This document shows positions 33,096-46,057 of a stretch of 64,000 bases of DNA, piece by piece. Origin of the DNA: Laetiporus sulphureus 93-53 (lineage: Eukaryota > Basidiomycota > Agaricomycetes > Polyporales > Laetiporaceae); assembly GCF_001632365.1 (NCBI RefSeq), contig NW_024468573.1, forward strand, positions 67,834 through 131,833, given 5' to 3'. The position numbers and the translations under genes are program-made. Within the stretch, counting starts at the first letter, position 1. Every line of letters starts with the position of its first letter. The notes below the pieces were generated by a model. It searched no databases. It was not told the DNA's origin and saw nothing but the letters and a program-made list of their open reading frames with translations.

Positions 33096-34908
33096 TCGGC
33101 AGTGCCACGACAGCAAAAGGAAAGGAATGTGATGCGAAACGAGTGGAAAGCAGTGCGGAGAGGTCCGCTGATGCACGAACGAGCGAGCGCCTGAAGGAGG
33201 ACCTGGTCAACTATGATGAGCCGGAAGGATTTTATAAATCTGCAAAGGAGGGAGAAGCATGACCAGGGAAAAGAGAAGGGGGAGGAATATTCGGTGGGAT
33301 GCATGCACCCGGGAATCATCGTATTTAGAGGCAATGCATGGGATACTCACTAGCGTAAGAAGGGGACGGCAGAGAGCGCTGCGGCGTTTTGATGCACGCG
33401 TCGCAGCAGGCAGCACACGGTTCAGCGCCGCGACATGCGAGAAAGTAGCCAGGACAAGGCTGGCCACGCTTCCCGCCCAATTTCTCATGATCAAGGTACC
33501 GCACTCAGGTTGGGCGCCGAGCGAGGGTCTCGAACCTGCATGTCAGTACTTGTCCGATGGTTCCGGTCCATTTGTTTTTCCTCGAAACCACCGCCGGGTA
33601 CCTAGCTGGGCGCCTATCATGCCCGGCGCAAGCTGCAGATCATCCGTCGCCTGGTAACGCTTTAAATGGGGCTGCATCGACACTCGACGCCAATCCGATG
33701 CGGTCGGCAGATGTGAAGGAGAATGGTGAAGTCAAGTGTGAAATCAAAATGCATAAAGTACCTTTCTCTCAATGTCTGACTTCATTGCTTCATTTTTTTG
33801 AGCTTTATGAAAAATATGTATGTAAGGGACTGACAACCATATCTAGCATCCACGGCCATAGGACTCTGAAAGCACCGCATCCCGTCCGATCTGCGCAGTT
33901 AACCAGAGTGCCGCACAGTTAGTACCATGGTGGGGGACCACACGGGAATCCTGGGTGCTGTGGTTTTTGGGATTTTAACTCATTTGTCTATTTTTGAAGC
34001 CGCATAACCATGCAGTCACCCTTTTCATCAACCCCCCCAACACAGCGGATCATGGCTTTTGCCTGTGGAGATTTGCTTATGAGCAGAACAGGCTGTATGC
34101 CCTGTGCTGGAAGATCACTTTTGATTTGAGATGGAGAACCTACCTATCCTAGAGATCTCTATAAGGTATCTATATGTATAGCAAAGAAAGTACCGATTCT
34201 TTTTCTAGCCAGGAAAGGTATTAAAATTTAACTGAGCAATGCAGCCTTTTCCGTCAAGCGAGAAAAGGGCCTATTTTGTACCTTTCCTGGGCATTAATTT
34301 GCATCAAAGTACCTTTATTGATGCACAAATGCTGCGCCAGAAGAAAAGTCAAAGAAACATTTTCACACCTTTCTCCCTATAGGAATTGGTACTTTCTTTG
34401 CAGTATACATATGTTTCCTTTTGAATATACATGTCACGTTTTAGGGTTAATAATCTATATGGCCAACATGTATACAGACTAGAGCAAGTGAATAGAGCAG
34501 AGTTCCTTCTGCAGATCAGACCTCTCCATCACTAAAAGCCATCAGCCTCCTAGCTGTGCTTGCAACATCTCGTTCAACTTTGTTATTTGAAGAAAGATCA
34601 ATGAGCCACAGGCTTACGTGACTATGTGTAATAGCACTTCGATTGGTCACAGTCACGTCACAGCTCTGCAGAGGGGAACGGCCGGCAGCTTCGCCAACTG
34701 CATTTTCTTTGACGACAACTACAACTCAACCGCCTCTCGCTCTGCCTCACCCATCAAACTCTCGCGCTTGGGCGTTATTCGATCTTATAACGTCCGCAGA
34801 CGCCTCAACCCAACAGCTTGACATCAACGCACCAGTCTATACGCCTCGCAAGTGCTTATAGAATCCTATTGCTTTACTGCACGCATCACATATCTCCCCT
34901 GCTTCACA
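33096..34908. other. AT-rich intergenic stretch with a hairpin element
   Basis: No gene seen. From about 33700 the base composition falls well below the neighbouring genes in GC. It holds the nested inverted repeat at 34172-34412 and, nearest to the helicase, a probable 5' UTR. Confidence 0.45.
34172..34412. repeat. Nested inverted repeat (MITE-like hairpin)
   Basis: Three pairs of arms share one centre near 34256. Outer: TATGTATAGCAAAGAAAGTA at 34174-34193 against its imperfect complement at about 34391-34410. Middle: CCAGGAAAGGTA (34209-34220) against TACCTTTCCTGG (34279-34290). Inner: CCTTTTC (34245-34251) against GAAAAGG (34262-34268). The whole 240 bp could fold as one long imperfect hairpin, as MITEs do. 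No clear target-site duplication was found. Confidence 0.5.
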
Positions 34909-36553
34909 ATGTCTCAACAAGCACGCCCTTCCTCCTCTACCCCATCTTCGTGAGTATTTCGATTGCAGGTTAGTACCGTTATCGCTGACGCAAGTTCCTA
35001 ACCGAAGCGACGCCTGGAAGTCCGGTCTGCGCCCACCACCAAAGGACGACCGCCCGCAGACCGAGGATGTGACTGCTACAAAGGGGATTGAGTGGGATGA
35101 CATGCATCTCCGCCGCGACCTACTCATGGGCATCTTCGAAGCCGGATTCGAGCGGCCCTCCCCCATTCAGGAAGAAGCAATACCCATCGCCCTCACCAAG
35201 CGCGACATCCTCGCACGCGCAAAGAACGGCACAGGCAAGACTGCCGCCTTCGTTATCCCCGCCCTGCAGCAGGTCGATATCAACAAAAACAAGATACAGG
35301 CGCTGTTGCTCGTGCCGACACGCGAGCTGGCACTACAGACGTCGCAGGTGTGCAAAATCCTCGGAAAGCACATGGGCGTGCAGGTCATGGTCACGACAGG
35401 CGGCACGACGCTCAAGGACGATATCATTCGTCTTTCTGAAACCGTGCATGTGCTCGTCGGCACGCCGGGTCGCATCCTCGATTTGTCCGGCAAGAACGTT
35501 GCGGATCTTAGTGAATGTCCGGTGTTTGTCATGGACGAGGCCGACAAGCTGCTCTCGCCGGAGTTTGCTCCTGTGATGGAACAGTTGCTGTCGTTTATGC
35601 CATCGGACCGTCAGGTTATGTTGTTCAGTGCAACGTTCCCTATGATTGTAAAGGACTTCAAGGTAGCGTGAACTGTTTTTTTGTGTCTCAAAATATTCTC
35701 ATACATCGCCTTTTAGGACAAGCACATGAACTCGCCATACGAGATCAACCTCATGGACGAACTCACTTTACGTGGAGTGACGCAGTATTATGCTTACGTG
35801 GAGGAACGGCAGAAGGTCCATTGTTTGAACACCCTGTTCTCCAAGGTTGGTTGTCTCTTCTGGCCATTTAAACACGTTCTAACTGCCTTGCAGCTTCAAA
35901 TCAACCAATCTATCATCTTCTGTAATTCGACAAATCGAGTGGAGCTTCTCGCAAAGAAAGTGACAGAACTCGGCTACTCATGTTTCTATTCCCATGCGAA
36001 GATGCTTCAGTCGCACCGCAACCGTGTCTTCCACGACTTCCGCAACGGCGTCTGCCGCAACCTCGTCTGCTCCGACCTCCTCACCCGAGGTATCGACATT
36101 CAGGCCGTGAATGTCGTTATCAACTTCGACTTCCCGAAGAACTCGGAAACCTACCTCCACCGCATCGGCCGCTCCGGACGGTTCGGGCACCTGGGCCTTG
36201 CCATTAACCTTGTAACGTACGAGGACCGGTTCAATCTGTACAAGATCGAACAGGAGCTTGGCACAGAGATCCAACCCATTCCCCAATATATCGACAAGGG
36301 CTTGTACGTTGCACCTGGCGCCATTTCGGCCGAGGAGTCATCCAAGCAGCACAAGGGGAAGAATAGCCAGAGTCAGGCGCACACTCCTACACAGTCGATG
36401 CCTGCCCCTCAGCCCACGATACCAGCGCAGCTCGTCTACTCGAGCACTCAGCCGGCGAAACAGAATGGGACCACCACACCGCAGCCACAAGCTGCTCGTG
36501 CTGCGTATCAGGCACAGCCTGCTCACCGTGGTGCTGTTCCCGTTGCACGATGA
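34909..36553 (+). CDS. DHH1: ATP-dependent RNA helicase DHH1 (DDX6 family)
   Basis: DEAD-box helicase of P-bodies that promotes mRNA decapping and translational repression. ATG 34909-34911 ([14 protein letters not shown]), four exons, introns at 34950-35007, 35666-35716 and 35849-35893. All motifs are present in order: Q motif [17 protein letters not shown], Ia PTRELALQ, Ib [43 protein letters not shown]6-specific neighbours include [39 protein letters not shown] and [13 protein letters not shown]. The core ends near residue 410 and a Gln/Pro/Ala-rich tail of about 80 residues follows, as in fungal Dhh1. Confidence 0.96.
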
Positions 36554-37376
36554 GAGTCGGCATCTGTTGATGCTCGTGGTAGCTCCGTGGAGGTATGCTG
36601 CTGATGGTGATGCTGGCATCGTGAGGAGGTGTGGGGGGTGCGTCGAGGCGTTATAAAGCTCATCAAGACCAATCCACGAATCTGATTTCTATTCAATGCG
36701 CTCACAAGGTTTCACTGCTCTTGGACTGGCTATGTATGATATATTGGCTCGCAACCTCTGGGGACTGCATTGTCGACACTACGCATACCATGATATACAC
36801 CTCCAGCTGTGCGCACTGTGCCATCTCTATCTTTTCTGGCCGTTTAACTAGTTTATCTCTCGTATAAGGCTGCATTTTTACTGCTCCTCTACTCTCATTT
36901 TTTGCCACTGTCCATGTTGTGGTAGACTGGATAACTGTGTCGATAGAATGGATGTCTGTGATTGGTCTTGTAACTCGTGTTGGTCATGATCGCAGCTCGG
37001 CAGTGTAAGCGTCCACATTAATGGCGACGTTTTACTTCCAAAATGTCTCATCTCTGCTTCATCCACGCTGCTTACGCCAAAAAGTCTCAATAATTCCTTC
37101 AGGTAGACAGAAGGCCTCGTGTTCTTGGATGCCGTCGGCTGCTAAGCAATTACACAAAGAGTTCGTTGCTGCAAGGGCGTAAACAATACCCGGCCACGTC
37201 CTACTCGCCTCCAGCTCCCATTGTCAGTGAGCTCTCCTTTTGTTAACACTGCACCGACAGCTTAAGTTCTAGTCATTCTGGCTTCGCGCAACTCCCATGT
37301 CCAACTACGCGTCGCACGGCAGCCTTTCGGTTTCTCCAAAGTCGCCAGTTTGTTCACGCACACGAGCGGGATTGAC
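36554..37376. other. Intergenic stretch, no gene seen
   Basis: 3' UTR of the helicase gene followed by the promoter of the glycosyltransferase gene. Short frames only. Confidence 0.4.
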
Positions 37377-38813
37377 ATGTCGAGGGGCGAATACTCTCGA
37401 CTGCCGCTGTATGCGCTCTCCGAACCCACTCCGAACCCGCAATCACTATCCGAAGAACCTGGCTCGCCGCGCCAACACTTTGTGGACGATCCAGCACACT
37501 CAGCGCATCGCTGGCGGCGCATATGGTTCTCCGTGCGATATAATGCGCTGCGCCCGCGGACGCTTCTACTGCTGCTCAAGATAGCAGTGCCATGCGCGAT
37601 ACTGCTCGCCCTCAGCACTCTGCTCATCTGGGAGCCGCATGTAGAACTCGCATTTTATTCGCGCGATTGGATACAGAGCGAGATCGAGCCCGTGCTCCCG
37701 CTGGGCGGGTGCTTCAATGCGGATCGCATCTCCCCGCGGTACAACATCTCCAAGGCTATCTATGGTCCCAAGCACACTGAGGTGCACACCGGCATTCCGA
37801 CACGGCTCGGGATGGATTGTTACGACTTTGCGGGAACGATAAACGATGAAGCGGTGGAAGCGGCGCGTGCGCCTGCCAGCGGGGAGGGGGATACGCGCAC
37901 AGTGTTCCACACGTACTGGCGCACAGATCTTGCGATGTTTGGTCAGCGGCAGGAGTGGTTGCTCAAGTCGTACTTTGCAACACAGGATTTGACCGCGACG
38001 CGTCTCGTTCTGTGGTCAAATGGAGACCTCACGGGCAACTCTATACTGAAGAAGTGGTTGAGACGCTACCCGGACGCATTTGAACTTAGAGTCGTGGACT
38101 ATAACGAGCTCGCGACGGACACAGAGTTGGAGGGCAGTTCGTTACTTGATGCGAAGGACTCACGGGCATGGATCGACGGAGACCTTGTCCGGTTGCTCGT
38201 TCTATGGGCATATGGAGGCGTATGGGTGGACATGGACTCGCTGCTCACGCGGGACCTTGCACCATTGCTCGAGCACGAGTTTGTCACACAATGGGACTGC
38301 TATGGTACGTGTCATCAAGAACGGACTTGCTATCTCATGTTTATTCTCACAATAGACAAGGCCTACTTTCCCTTCAACGGCGCGCTCATGCGCTTCCGAC
38401 AACACTCACCCTACCTATGCGAGGCTTTCCACATCATGGCCACATCACAACCTCCCCGAACGGGTTCCACCGACTGGGGCGCACTGCTCTACGTCAAGCT
38501 CTGGCGGCGACTCGTCGCTGCGTCAATCCCGCCGTTCAAGATCCTGCCGTGGTGCTTTACCGATGGGCGCTCATGCCGGCTTGACAACCGTCTACCAGAT
38601 GCGTTCGTGGCAGACCCAAAGAATGGGAAGTGGACGATGGGGCTCGGGCGCGAGGTGGGCGGCGGGCTCGACAAGGCGCTTAGCCGAGTGTTCTCGGTGC
38701 ACCTGCACAACCAGTGGGAGAAGGCCTTCCCCGCAGGCGGGTGGGTCGAACGACTGCTTCTGAAGCGTTACGATGAGAAGCTGGCACTGAAACGGGACTC
38801 CGGGGATCTATAA
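37377..38813 (+). CDS. GT32-like glycosyltransferase, type II membrane protein
   Basis: ATG 37377-37379 (MSRGEYSRLPLYAL). A 60-residue cytosolic tail precedes a signal anchor (LLLLKIAVPCAILLALSTLL), giving Golgi type II topology. The catalytic part has VFHTYWRTDLAMFG, LVLWSNGDLTG, a segment AWIDGDLVRLLVLWAYGG, and the metal-binding DXD in VWVDMDSLLTRDL, then FPFNGALMRF, STDWGALLYVKLWRRL and SVHLHNQWEKAF. The GGxxxDxDxxxxR core is that of GT32 sugar transferases using a DXD motif (alpha-mannosyl or galactosyl type); donor unknown. A 51-nt intron (38305-38355) is a multiple of three and open, so the raw frame reads through it; splicing gives DCYDKAYFPF. An out-of-frame ATG at 37297 precedes the start and could reduce translation. 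Confidence 0.82.
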   Translation: MSRGEYSRLPLYALSEPTPNPQSLSEEPGSPRQHFVDDPAHSAHRWRRIWFSVRYNALRPRTLLLLLKIAVPCAILLALSTLLIWEPHVELAFYSRDWIQSEIEPVLPLGGCFNADRISPRYNISKAIYGPKHTEVHTGIPTRLGMDCYDFAGTINDEAVEAARAPASGEGDTRTVFHTYWRTDLAMFGQRQEWLLKSYFATQDLTATRLVLWSNGDLTGNSILKKWLRRYPDAFELRVVDYNELATDTELEGSSLLDAKDSRAWIDGDLVRLLVLWAYGGVWVDMDSLLTRDLAPLLEHEFVTQWDCYGTCHQERTCYLMFILTIDKAYFPFNGALMRFRQHSPYLCEAFHIMATSQPPRTGSTDWGALLYVKLWRRLVAASIPPFKILPWCFTDGRSCRLDNRLPDAFVADPKNGKWTMGLGREVGGGLDKALSRVFSVHLHNQWEKAFPAGGWVERLLLKRYDEKLALKRDSGDL

Positions 38814-38915
38814 GGGTGAGAACTGGGACACTGGATGCACATACTTATGCGCTATGTACATATACCGGGATAATGTCATCGAAAACTCCCGCCGGGATGG
38901 AATGCTAAATAACAA

Positions 38916-39445
38916 TCATAGGTCTGGCATGCGTCGCACTGCTTTGCCCTCGTTCCGCGCATGTTTCCGCAGTTTCTCCAGCAGCTCCGAGTTGGTCCAC
39001 CGCTCGGGTGGTATGCGCTTGTCCGTCGCCCAGTAGTAGATGTCCCAATCGGGCTCGTCCATCAGCTTTTCATCGAGTACAGTTCAGCCTAACTCCTCTT
39101 GCAAGAAAGGAGCGTGCTCAAGAATACCTTGTCAAACTCCTCTAGCTCGGGCTTGTTCATCTTGCTCAACTCTTCCTTCGCGAACGTGCTCAGAAGCAGG
39201 TCACTCTCGAGCGTGCCCCGTTTACGTGCCTGATACGTGAGTCGTGCGCGCATCGTCTCGAGCGACTCGCCCGGACGCGGCAGCGGCTTCGGCGGGGGAA
39301 TGTCCTTCGGTGTCTCTGTAGATGCTAGGTGCTCGGGCGTATTGGGAAGCAGCCAAGGGTCGGCCGCACGCCGTGCGCTTGTCGAGAATAGGCGTTGGAG
39401 GAGCGCACGGCGGCACTGCGAGATGACGGGTATAACGACGGACAT
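38916..39445 (-). CDS. Succinate dehydrogenase assembly factor 2 (Sdh5 type)
   Basis: Promotes covalent FAD attachment to the SDH flavoprotein in the mitochondrial matrix. ATG at 39443-39445 starts an Arg-rich presequence ([20 protein letters not shown]). The mature part has [49 protein letters not shown] and, after a 60-nt intron, [17 protein letters not shown] and IPPERW. The RGxxExDLLLxxFA and EPDxxIYxW motifs are diagnostic. About 155 residues, the usual size. An in-frame ATG at 39508 would lengthen the presequence; the internal start gives the better targeting helix. Confidence 0.93.
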
Positions 39446-41648
39446 GGCTGGCTCAATACGAATTGTTGCAAGGCGGAGCAAGTCTAAGCGCTGGTCCAAG
39501 CCGTTCATCTTAGGCGCCCATAGCTCGATCGTGAGAAAGGTGTGAAAGTTAGTGCTTTTTCCTTTGATTTCCCTTTTTTATAGGCGGTTTTGCGCAGATT
39601 ACAGTAATGCCCATAAAAGGTGCGTTTGAACGGACCGTTTTTCAAAAATTGCTGGCTTATTCTGTCAATTCTAATTTCTGCAATGATACTTTTTCGCAGT
39701 CAAGCGACCACACCGTTCGCTGACGGCAAGCAACGGTTGTACCTTTTGTTCTCACTCGCGAGCTCTTGCGCACTGCCACATCGTTTTCATCGCCTAGTAG
39801 ACCCATCTACCTAGATCATGGAACGCGTCGAGAAAGAAGGAAGTTGAGCAGAAGATGCATGCAAGTTGCACCTCACAGACCTTGACGCGTTCTGTCTGAC
39901 GTCCACATCGCCGTCGCGGAAGCTAAGCCCGTCTTCATACGTGCTGGCCCCTGCCAACCCTGTGCACGGTAAGCATGCGCGTCCTAAATTCGTATGCTCG
40001 TGGTGACCTGAGAGTCAGATTGGAGGAAGTGTAATTGTCCGCGACACCGCAACGAGTGGGATAACGGCACGACAAGACAACTAGACGAGAAAAGGTACAG
40101 ACACGCCAGAGGAAGAAAAGAAAACTTGCGGTGGTGATTTCGAATGCAACTATATGCGACGATATCAGATACCACGCGTAAACGCAGTGTCGGGATCCAC
40201 TTTCTTGGTCAAGCGCATTCCATCCCCCAAATTTGGGGAGAGGAAGTTAGAGCATGTATGTTCAATTATATTTTGCATGATGACACTACCGTTACTTACT
40301 TCGTCATCTTGGCTATAAGTAAACAAGGCATGTCGGTTTTGCATGCTCATCGGACATGGAGTTTGCCAAATTGGTCAAGAACTGGGAAGAGTCCCGCGGC
40401 TCCATCGAAAACAATTCTATGATAGCGCGTGCGTGCATATTTGCTTGTTCAACAGATACTGAACTCAGTGACTGATTACCCAGTGGAGAAAAGAATCTCC
40501 ATCGTTGACGGTATGTCTGTCAAGCCATGGACAGAGACGTTGTCTAACTCGACAAACGGCGTTTGACGCCGTGGTCGCCAGTTGTGCGGGGTCAATGACG
40601 TTGTGTTAGTGGGAGATACGCATCTCGTTCGCTTTGCGGATCACTGCACAACAAGGTGCAACATCGTGACTGCCAAGTTGGTTAGGAATTGTCGACACGA
40701 TGCTAGGACGGGGAAGAACACACCTGTACACGAGTGGCTCAGCACGGTCCTCAGCCCGCGAAGGCGCTGATTTTTTGTAATCGTAGCTGTTGAACCGGAA
40801 GAGCACCAGGCCCGCGTGCTACATAAATGGGGAACATCGTCGTTCTGACACTCAGAATCTGAGAGTGAGAAAACAGTACTCTTATTTAAACGTAGTGTAC
40901 GGTTGCCTATTTTCACAGTGAAAGAGCAGAGAGCAAGAGAAGGGAGGCTAGCAAGCTTGAGTACAACGGGAACAAGGTGGAGAAAGGAGTGATGATTGAA
41001 GGACGGCTGGCTGGGTGGCTGGCGCACGAGTGAAGTGAAGGTTGGAAAGTAGTGGAAGGGAACACGAGACGGACGTCGACACCTGCTGCGAAAGGGTGAA
41101 GAGAGAATTCTATCAGGATATTAGAATACTGTCCGCAGGCAGAATGAGAGAAGCGTGAATGAGTGCAGAGTACAGGCGGGGAGATGGAACGCTAACGTCA
41201 ACAAATCATACAGGTTGGGAACATGGAATAGTGCGGAAAGGAGACAACGCTTTTGCGGTAGACATAACGTATGTAGTGATGCTATGCAGTCGAGCCCAAG
41301 GGCATGCGTGCTGGAATCTGTCGTCGTTTTGAATCGCCGTCTTCCTCCCCTCTGTCCGTCTGTCCGTCCGTGCGTCTGGACTGCCTACTCACTCCCGCCC
41401 GCCGTCCGGTCGCCGCTAGCCCTATAACCGATACTCCTTGCCGAGCAAATTCAGCGTTCCATGCCGCATTATCGCCAAGCTTCCGTCGCGTGTCCTCCAC
41501 AACCACAACCGCATCGACACTGCGCCCACAATCGCAGCAGTGCCCGATATAACCGAGAATGAACCAAAGAGGGACGAGGAAAGGAAAAGAACGTAGGCGT
41601 GTGACAGACAAAAGGAGGAGTGTACTGACGCGTGAAGCCAGCCTCCGC
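39446..41648. other. Long intergenic stretch, no secure gene
   Basis: Short frames on both strands without a supported exon chain. Between 40165 and 40806 on the minus strand a few phrases recall FAD-linked oxidases (see rejected items). A GTCC/GTCT-rich simple repeat lies at about 41355-41378. The right end is the 3' UTR of the phosphatase gene. Confidence 0.35.
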
Positions 41649-42996
<1,348 letters not shown>

Positions 42997-44730
42997 GGCT
43001 TGGGATTGTCAGGTTTGTCAGGCGTAGTCGTGGAATCGGTCGTAAGCGAGACGTTGCTGGCCGTGAAAGATGGGTTGCGTTTTGAGGCGTGTGAGACAAA
43101 AGCGGTGTCAAACGGCAAGTTTCTAATAACACAAAGCAAGCGCCTCGCTGCAAATGTCTGCGTGAAGAGCAGCGTCGAGCGCAGCCGGCGGCGAAATTTG
43201 AGGTTGAGCGTACAGATAACAGGCGTCGGATGATGTGTGCTGCTGCCTGCGCCACCGCCCTCGGGCGGAGTCGCAGCGGGGTTTGAACGCTTTTTCCTCC
43301 AATTCTAGGCCACAACATGCTCGCTGTCTACATATTCCGAGCCTCCGTTCACGCGTGCTCATCGTCTCGCACGATGCCAGCGCAATGCGGCAGCGGCGAG
43401 TTCTTTTCGCAACTTCGCACACCGCGTCGTCAAGCACTCTGACTCGCTTGTCGATGCATCACTGCGCTTGTAATGGTATTGGCCAGAAACCGTCGGGCAT
43501 CAAATACCTCCAGCACAATCGATCCCCTACTCTTGCTCTATTGGGCCATCTTTCGTCGCTTATGGGTCCAGCCCGTCTGTGCCAACTGAAGCTGGTAGAA
43601 GCTGATGGGTCTCGTCAGGTTTCCAACCAGGTGCACAGGAAGAGCGTGCGCAAGGGTATCCAATTCACGGCTATGGTCGTCGGTGGGTCTCGTCCTTTGT
43701 CCACGCAGCAGCTGCGTGTGGCTACAACATCGACCGCGAAAGCTTCTAGTCAAGGTGTCGTCATTCTATGCCGCAGTACTCACGACCAATGCTGCCGATA
43801 GCCATCTAGAGCAGGTCTAATACGGTATGTGTGGAGACCGAGCAGTGACGCAGGTGAATGTTCGTAACGGGTCGGAAAGACAACCACGCTGGGCCCTCCT
43901 TGTCATGTTGCGTGACAGCGCTAAGCTACCGCTTACTCGTTCGTCGATAATGCAGCGTGACCACGCTTTGCTACCCATCCTCTGTTTCCAAGCAGTTGGG
44001 AAGACGTTCGGAACGCAACTGAGCTCATAACTATTTCAAAATGATTAGAAAATCAATGTATGCTTTCAAAGCTTCAGAAGTGCGGCACGCTCACGGGCCT
44101 CTTGTCGCGAACCGCACGGATCGTTGGCATTGGCACGATTGTATGACACCGGTCAACAACCTACCGACTCTTAAAAGTTTGCAGAGGGGACAAGCCTGGT
44201 TCACATGGACATATTCTGCGGTGGTTTGCCGATACATAGCCATTGAACATTGTATTATCTTATGCTGGCTAGACCTACCCTCCAGTGCAATATTTGGTTG
44301 TGCAGCACATTTGATCCTCGGAGCCGAATAAATGCCATCGCAGAATGTGTATACTGCATTGCATTTACTCCATAGTCTCAGCGGCATCGGATGAGTGTCG
44401 GATTGAGCTGCAGGTGCGGAAGAAAGGCGAGATGAAGAAGCTTAGATAGCGTCCAACAACAGAGTAGCAATAGAGTGGCTCACAAAGGCTGAGATCATTC
44501 TCGCCTAATGGCTTCATCGAGAAAATAGACGGTTTCCTTTAACACAGAAAAACGCTCTGTATGCGTAGTCCGTCGTCAAGATGCGTCGTGTCCTTGAATC
44601 TATTATTGAATCAATAGATACGTGCCGCTGATATCTCCCTACGCGGAGACTGGCACTGCATCCTTTAACGTAGTGTGTTTGCCTGTGAATATGGATAGCA
44701 ACAGCGTATAGATGCGCCTCGACAGGCTTT
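42997..44730. other. Intergenic stretch, no secure gene
   Basis: Promoter of the PP1 gene at the left. A 188-codon plus frame at 43235-43801 has no family features and an unlikely composition. The rest holds short frames. Confidence 0.35.
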
Positions 44731-46057
44731 TCAGAACCAGTTCCCATCGAAGAACTTCCTGAATCTCTCCCGCATCGACAACCGCATCTCCTCATTCTCC
44801 TTCCGCCTCTTCTCCTTCTCGCTCGCCTTCTCTGCTGCAAGCTCTTCTGCGGTCTTCATCGCCGCCGCCGGCAGCGGAGAGCGCGCATTCCTGCGCGCCT
44901 GTTCGAGTATTTGCTCGCGTTTCGACAACTTCCGCACGGAGGGCGCTTCCGGAGTGGGGGAACTGTGCAAAGGTGCCTCTTCGCTGGCGGAGTCAGCAAA
45001 TGCAGTCGAAGCTGACGACTCGGATGGTGATGAACCAAGAGGAACCCAGGATGGAGGCAAGGCTGCCTCTGACTCCGCCTGCGCAGAAGACGCCTCAGTG
45101 ATCTGCACTTCTTCGGCTATCGTGACGTCGACTTGACCCTCGGCAACCTGCTGGTCCTTGTCTCTGTGTTGCGGCGGCGGCGGCCCTAGCTGTCGCTTGT
45201 TACGCAGGTAGTTCCCGATGCCCTTCTGCATATACTGAGATGGGTGCGCGTGTCGCGACTCGGGTGCATCTGTCCTGGGGGCGCGGTAGAATCCGCCCCA
45301 CCTGTAAAACGCGTCCAAGAAAGGACTGATAGTATTCCCCGGTACATGCACTCGTACAGGGCGGGTGCTCACTAAGACAGAACGTGTAGAGGAATATCAC
45401 ACAGTGCTCTCAGGAAGAATGTGCAGAACGCACCTGCACGCTCTATCCGGAGATCAATCGTCCGCCTTGAGGGGTCCTTAGGTTTGTCCTTGGCCGCCAA
45501 CTTTTCAATCTGCTCGTGCAGGCTGACGTAGTCCTGAGAGCGCAGCAGTCCGTCGAGGTCATCCAGCCCGACGCCACCTGGACGCGCGGGGTCGACGATA
45601 GGCACGTCGACCTTGAGGATGGCTGGGCCCCATGGAATGCGCTCTTCGGACGCGAGGTCGTGGAAGTGCACCCAGAAGAAAGGTACATAATGAGTGGGGA
45701 GTTCGTAGTCCTTAAATGGTCGAGCAGTCCGTTGGAAGATGTACGGCTATCATGCATAAAGACACTCACGCGACCAACGTTATACTCCCGTATCCGTCCG
45801 TACTTGCGCTCGAGAGCGCGAATGATGGCGAATAGTTCTGGCATTGATTGAATGCCATCCCATGCTCGGATGAAGAGAGCCGGTCCTTTCGGTATCCCTT
45901 CGAAAGAATTTTCGACACCAACCGCTTGGGCAGACGACGTTGGCTCCGACACAGCGGATTGCAATGCAAGCCGTCTTCTACCGCATTCTCGCCAGACAGT
46001 AGAAGCAACTGGTGGACGTGTAAGAGAGGTTGCAAGCCTGAGGTCAGCCCGCAACAT
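44731..46057 (-). CDS. Mitochondrion-targeted protein of unknown function
   Basis: ATG at 46055-46057 opens MLRADLRLATSLTRPPVAS, an Arg-rich, acid-poor start typical of a matrix presequence. The conserved-looking core is ALFIRAWDGIQSMPELFAII, RALERKYGRIREYNVGR, then after splicing HFHDLASEERIPWGPAILKV, DVPIVDPARPGGVGLDDLDG and RVHVPGNTISPFLDAFYRWG. The C-terminal half is low complexity, Ser/Ala/Glu-rich, ending in a highly charged helix (AEELAAEKASEKEKRRKENE) and RERFRKFFDGNWF. I do not recognise a named family; the layout suggests a fungal mitochondrial translation or respiratory factor, but that is a guess. Exons are joined at GTGAGTGTC and GTGCGTTCT donors. Confidence 0.7.

Noticed and set aside
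33505..33545. tRNA-like box B on the minus strand (GGTTCGAGACC)
   Set aside because: The T stem does not pair (GCAGG against CCCTC) and no acceptor or D arm could be drawn at proper distance.
33505..33617. GGCGCC-containing inverted repeat
   Set aside because: GGCGCC is self-complementary, so short pairing of two copies 100 bp apart is expected by chance.
40165..40806. Possible FAD-linked oxidase remnant on the minus strand
   Set aside because: Phrases such as AVIRKANEMRIS and GDGMRLTKKVDPDTAF recall PCMH-type and C-terminal oxidase segments, but they are short, broken by stops and only 400 bp apart, so I could not support even a pseudogene call.
43235..43801. 188-codon plus-strand frame
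   Set aside because: No family features, Ser/Arg/His-rich composition typical of a chance frame, and no splice partners.
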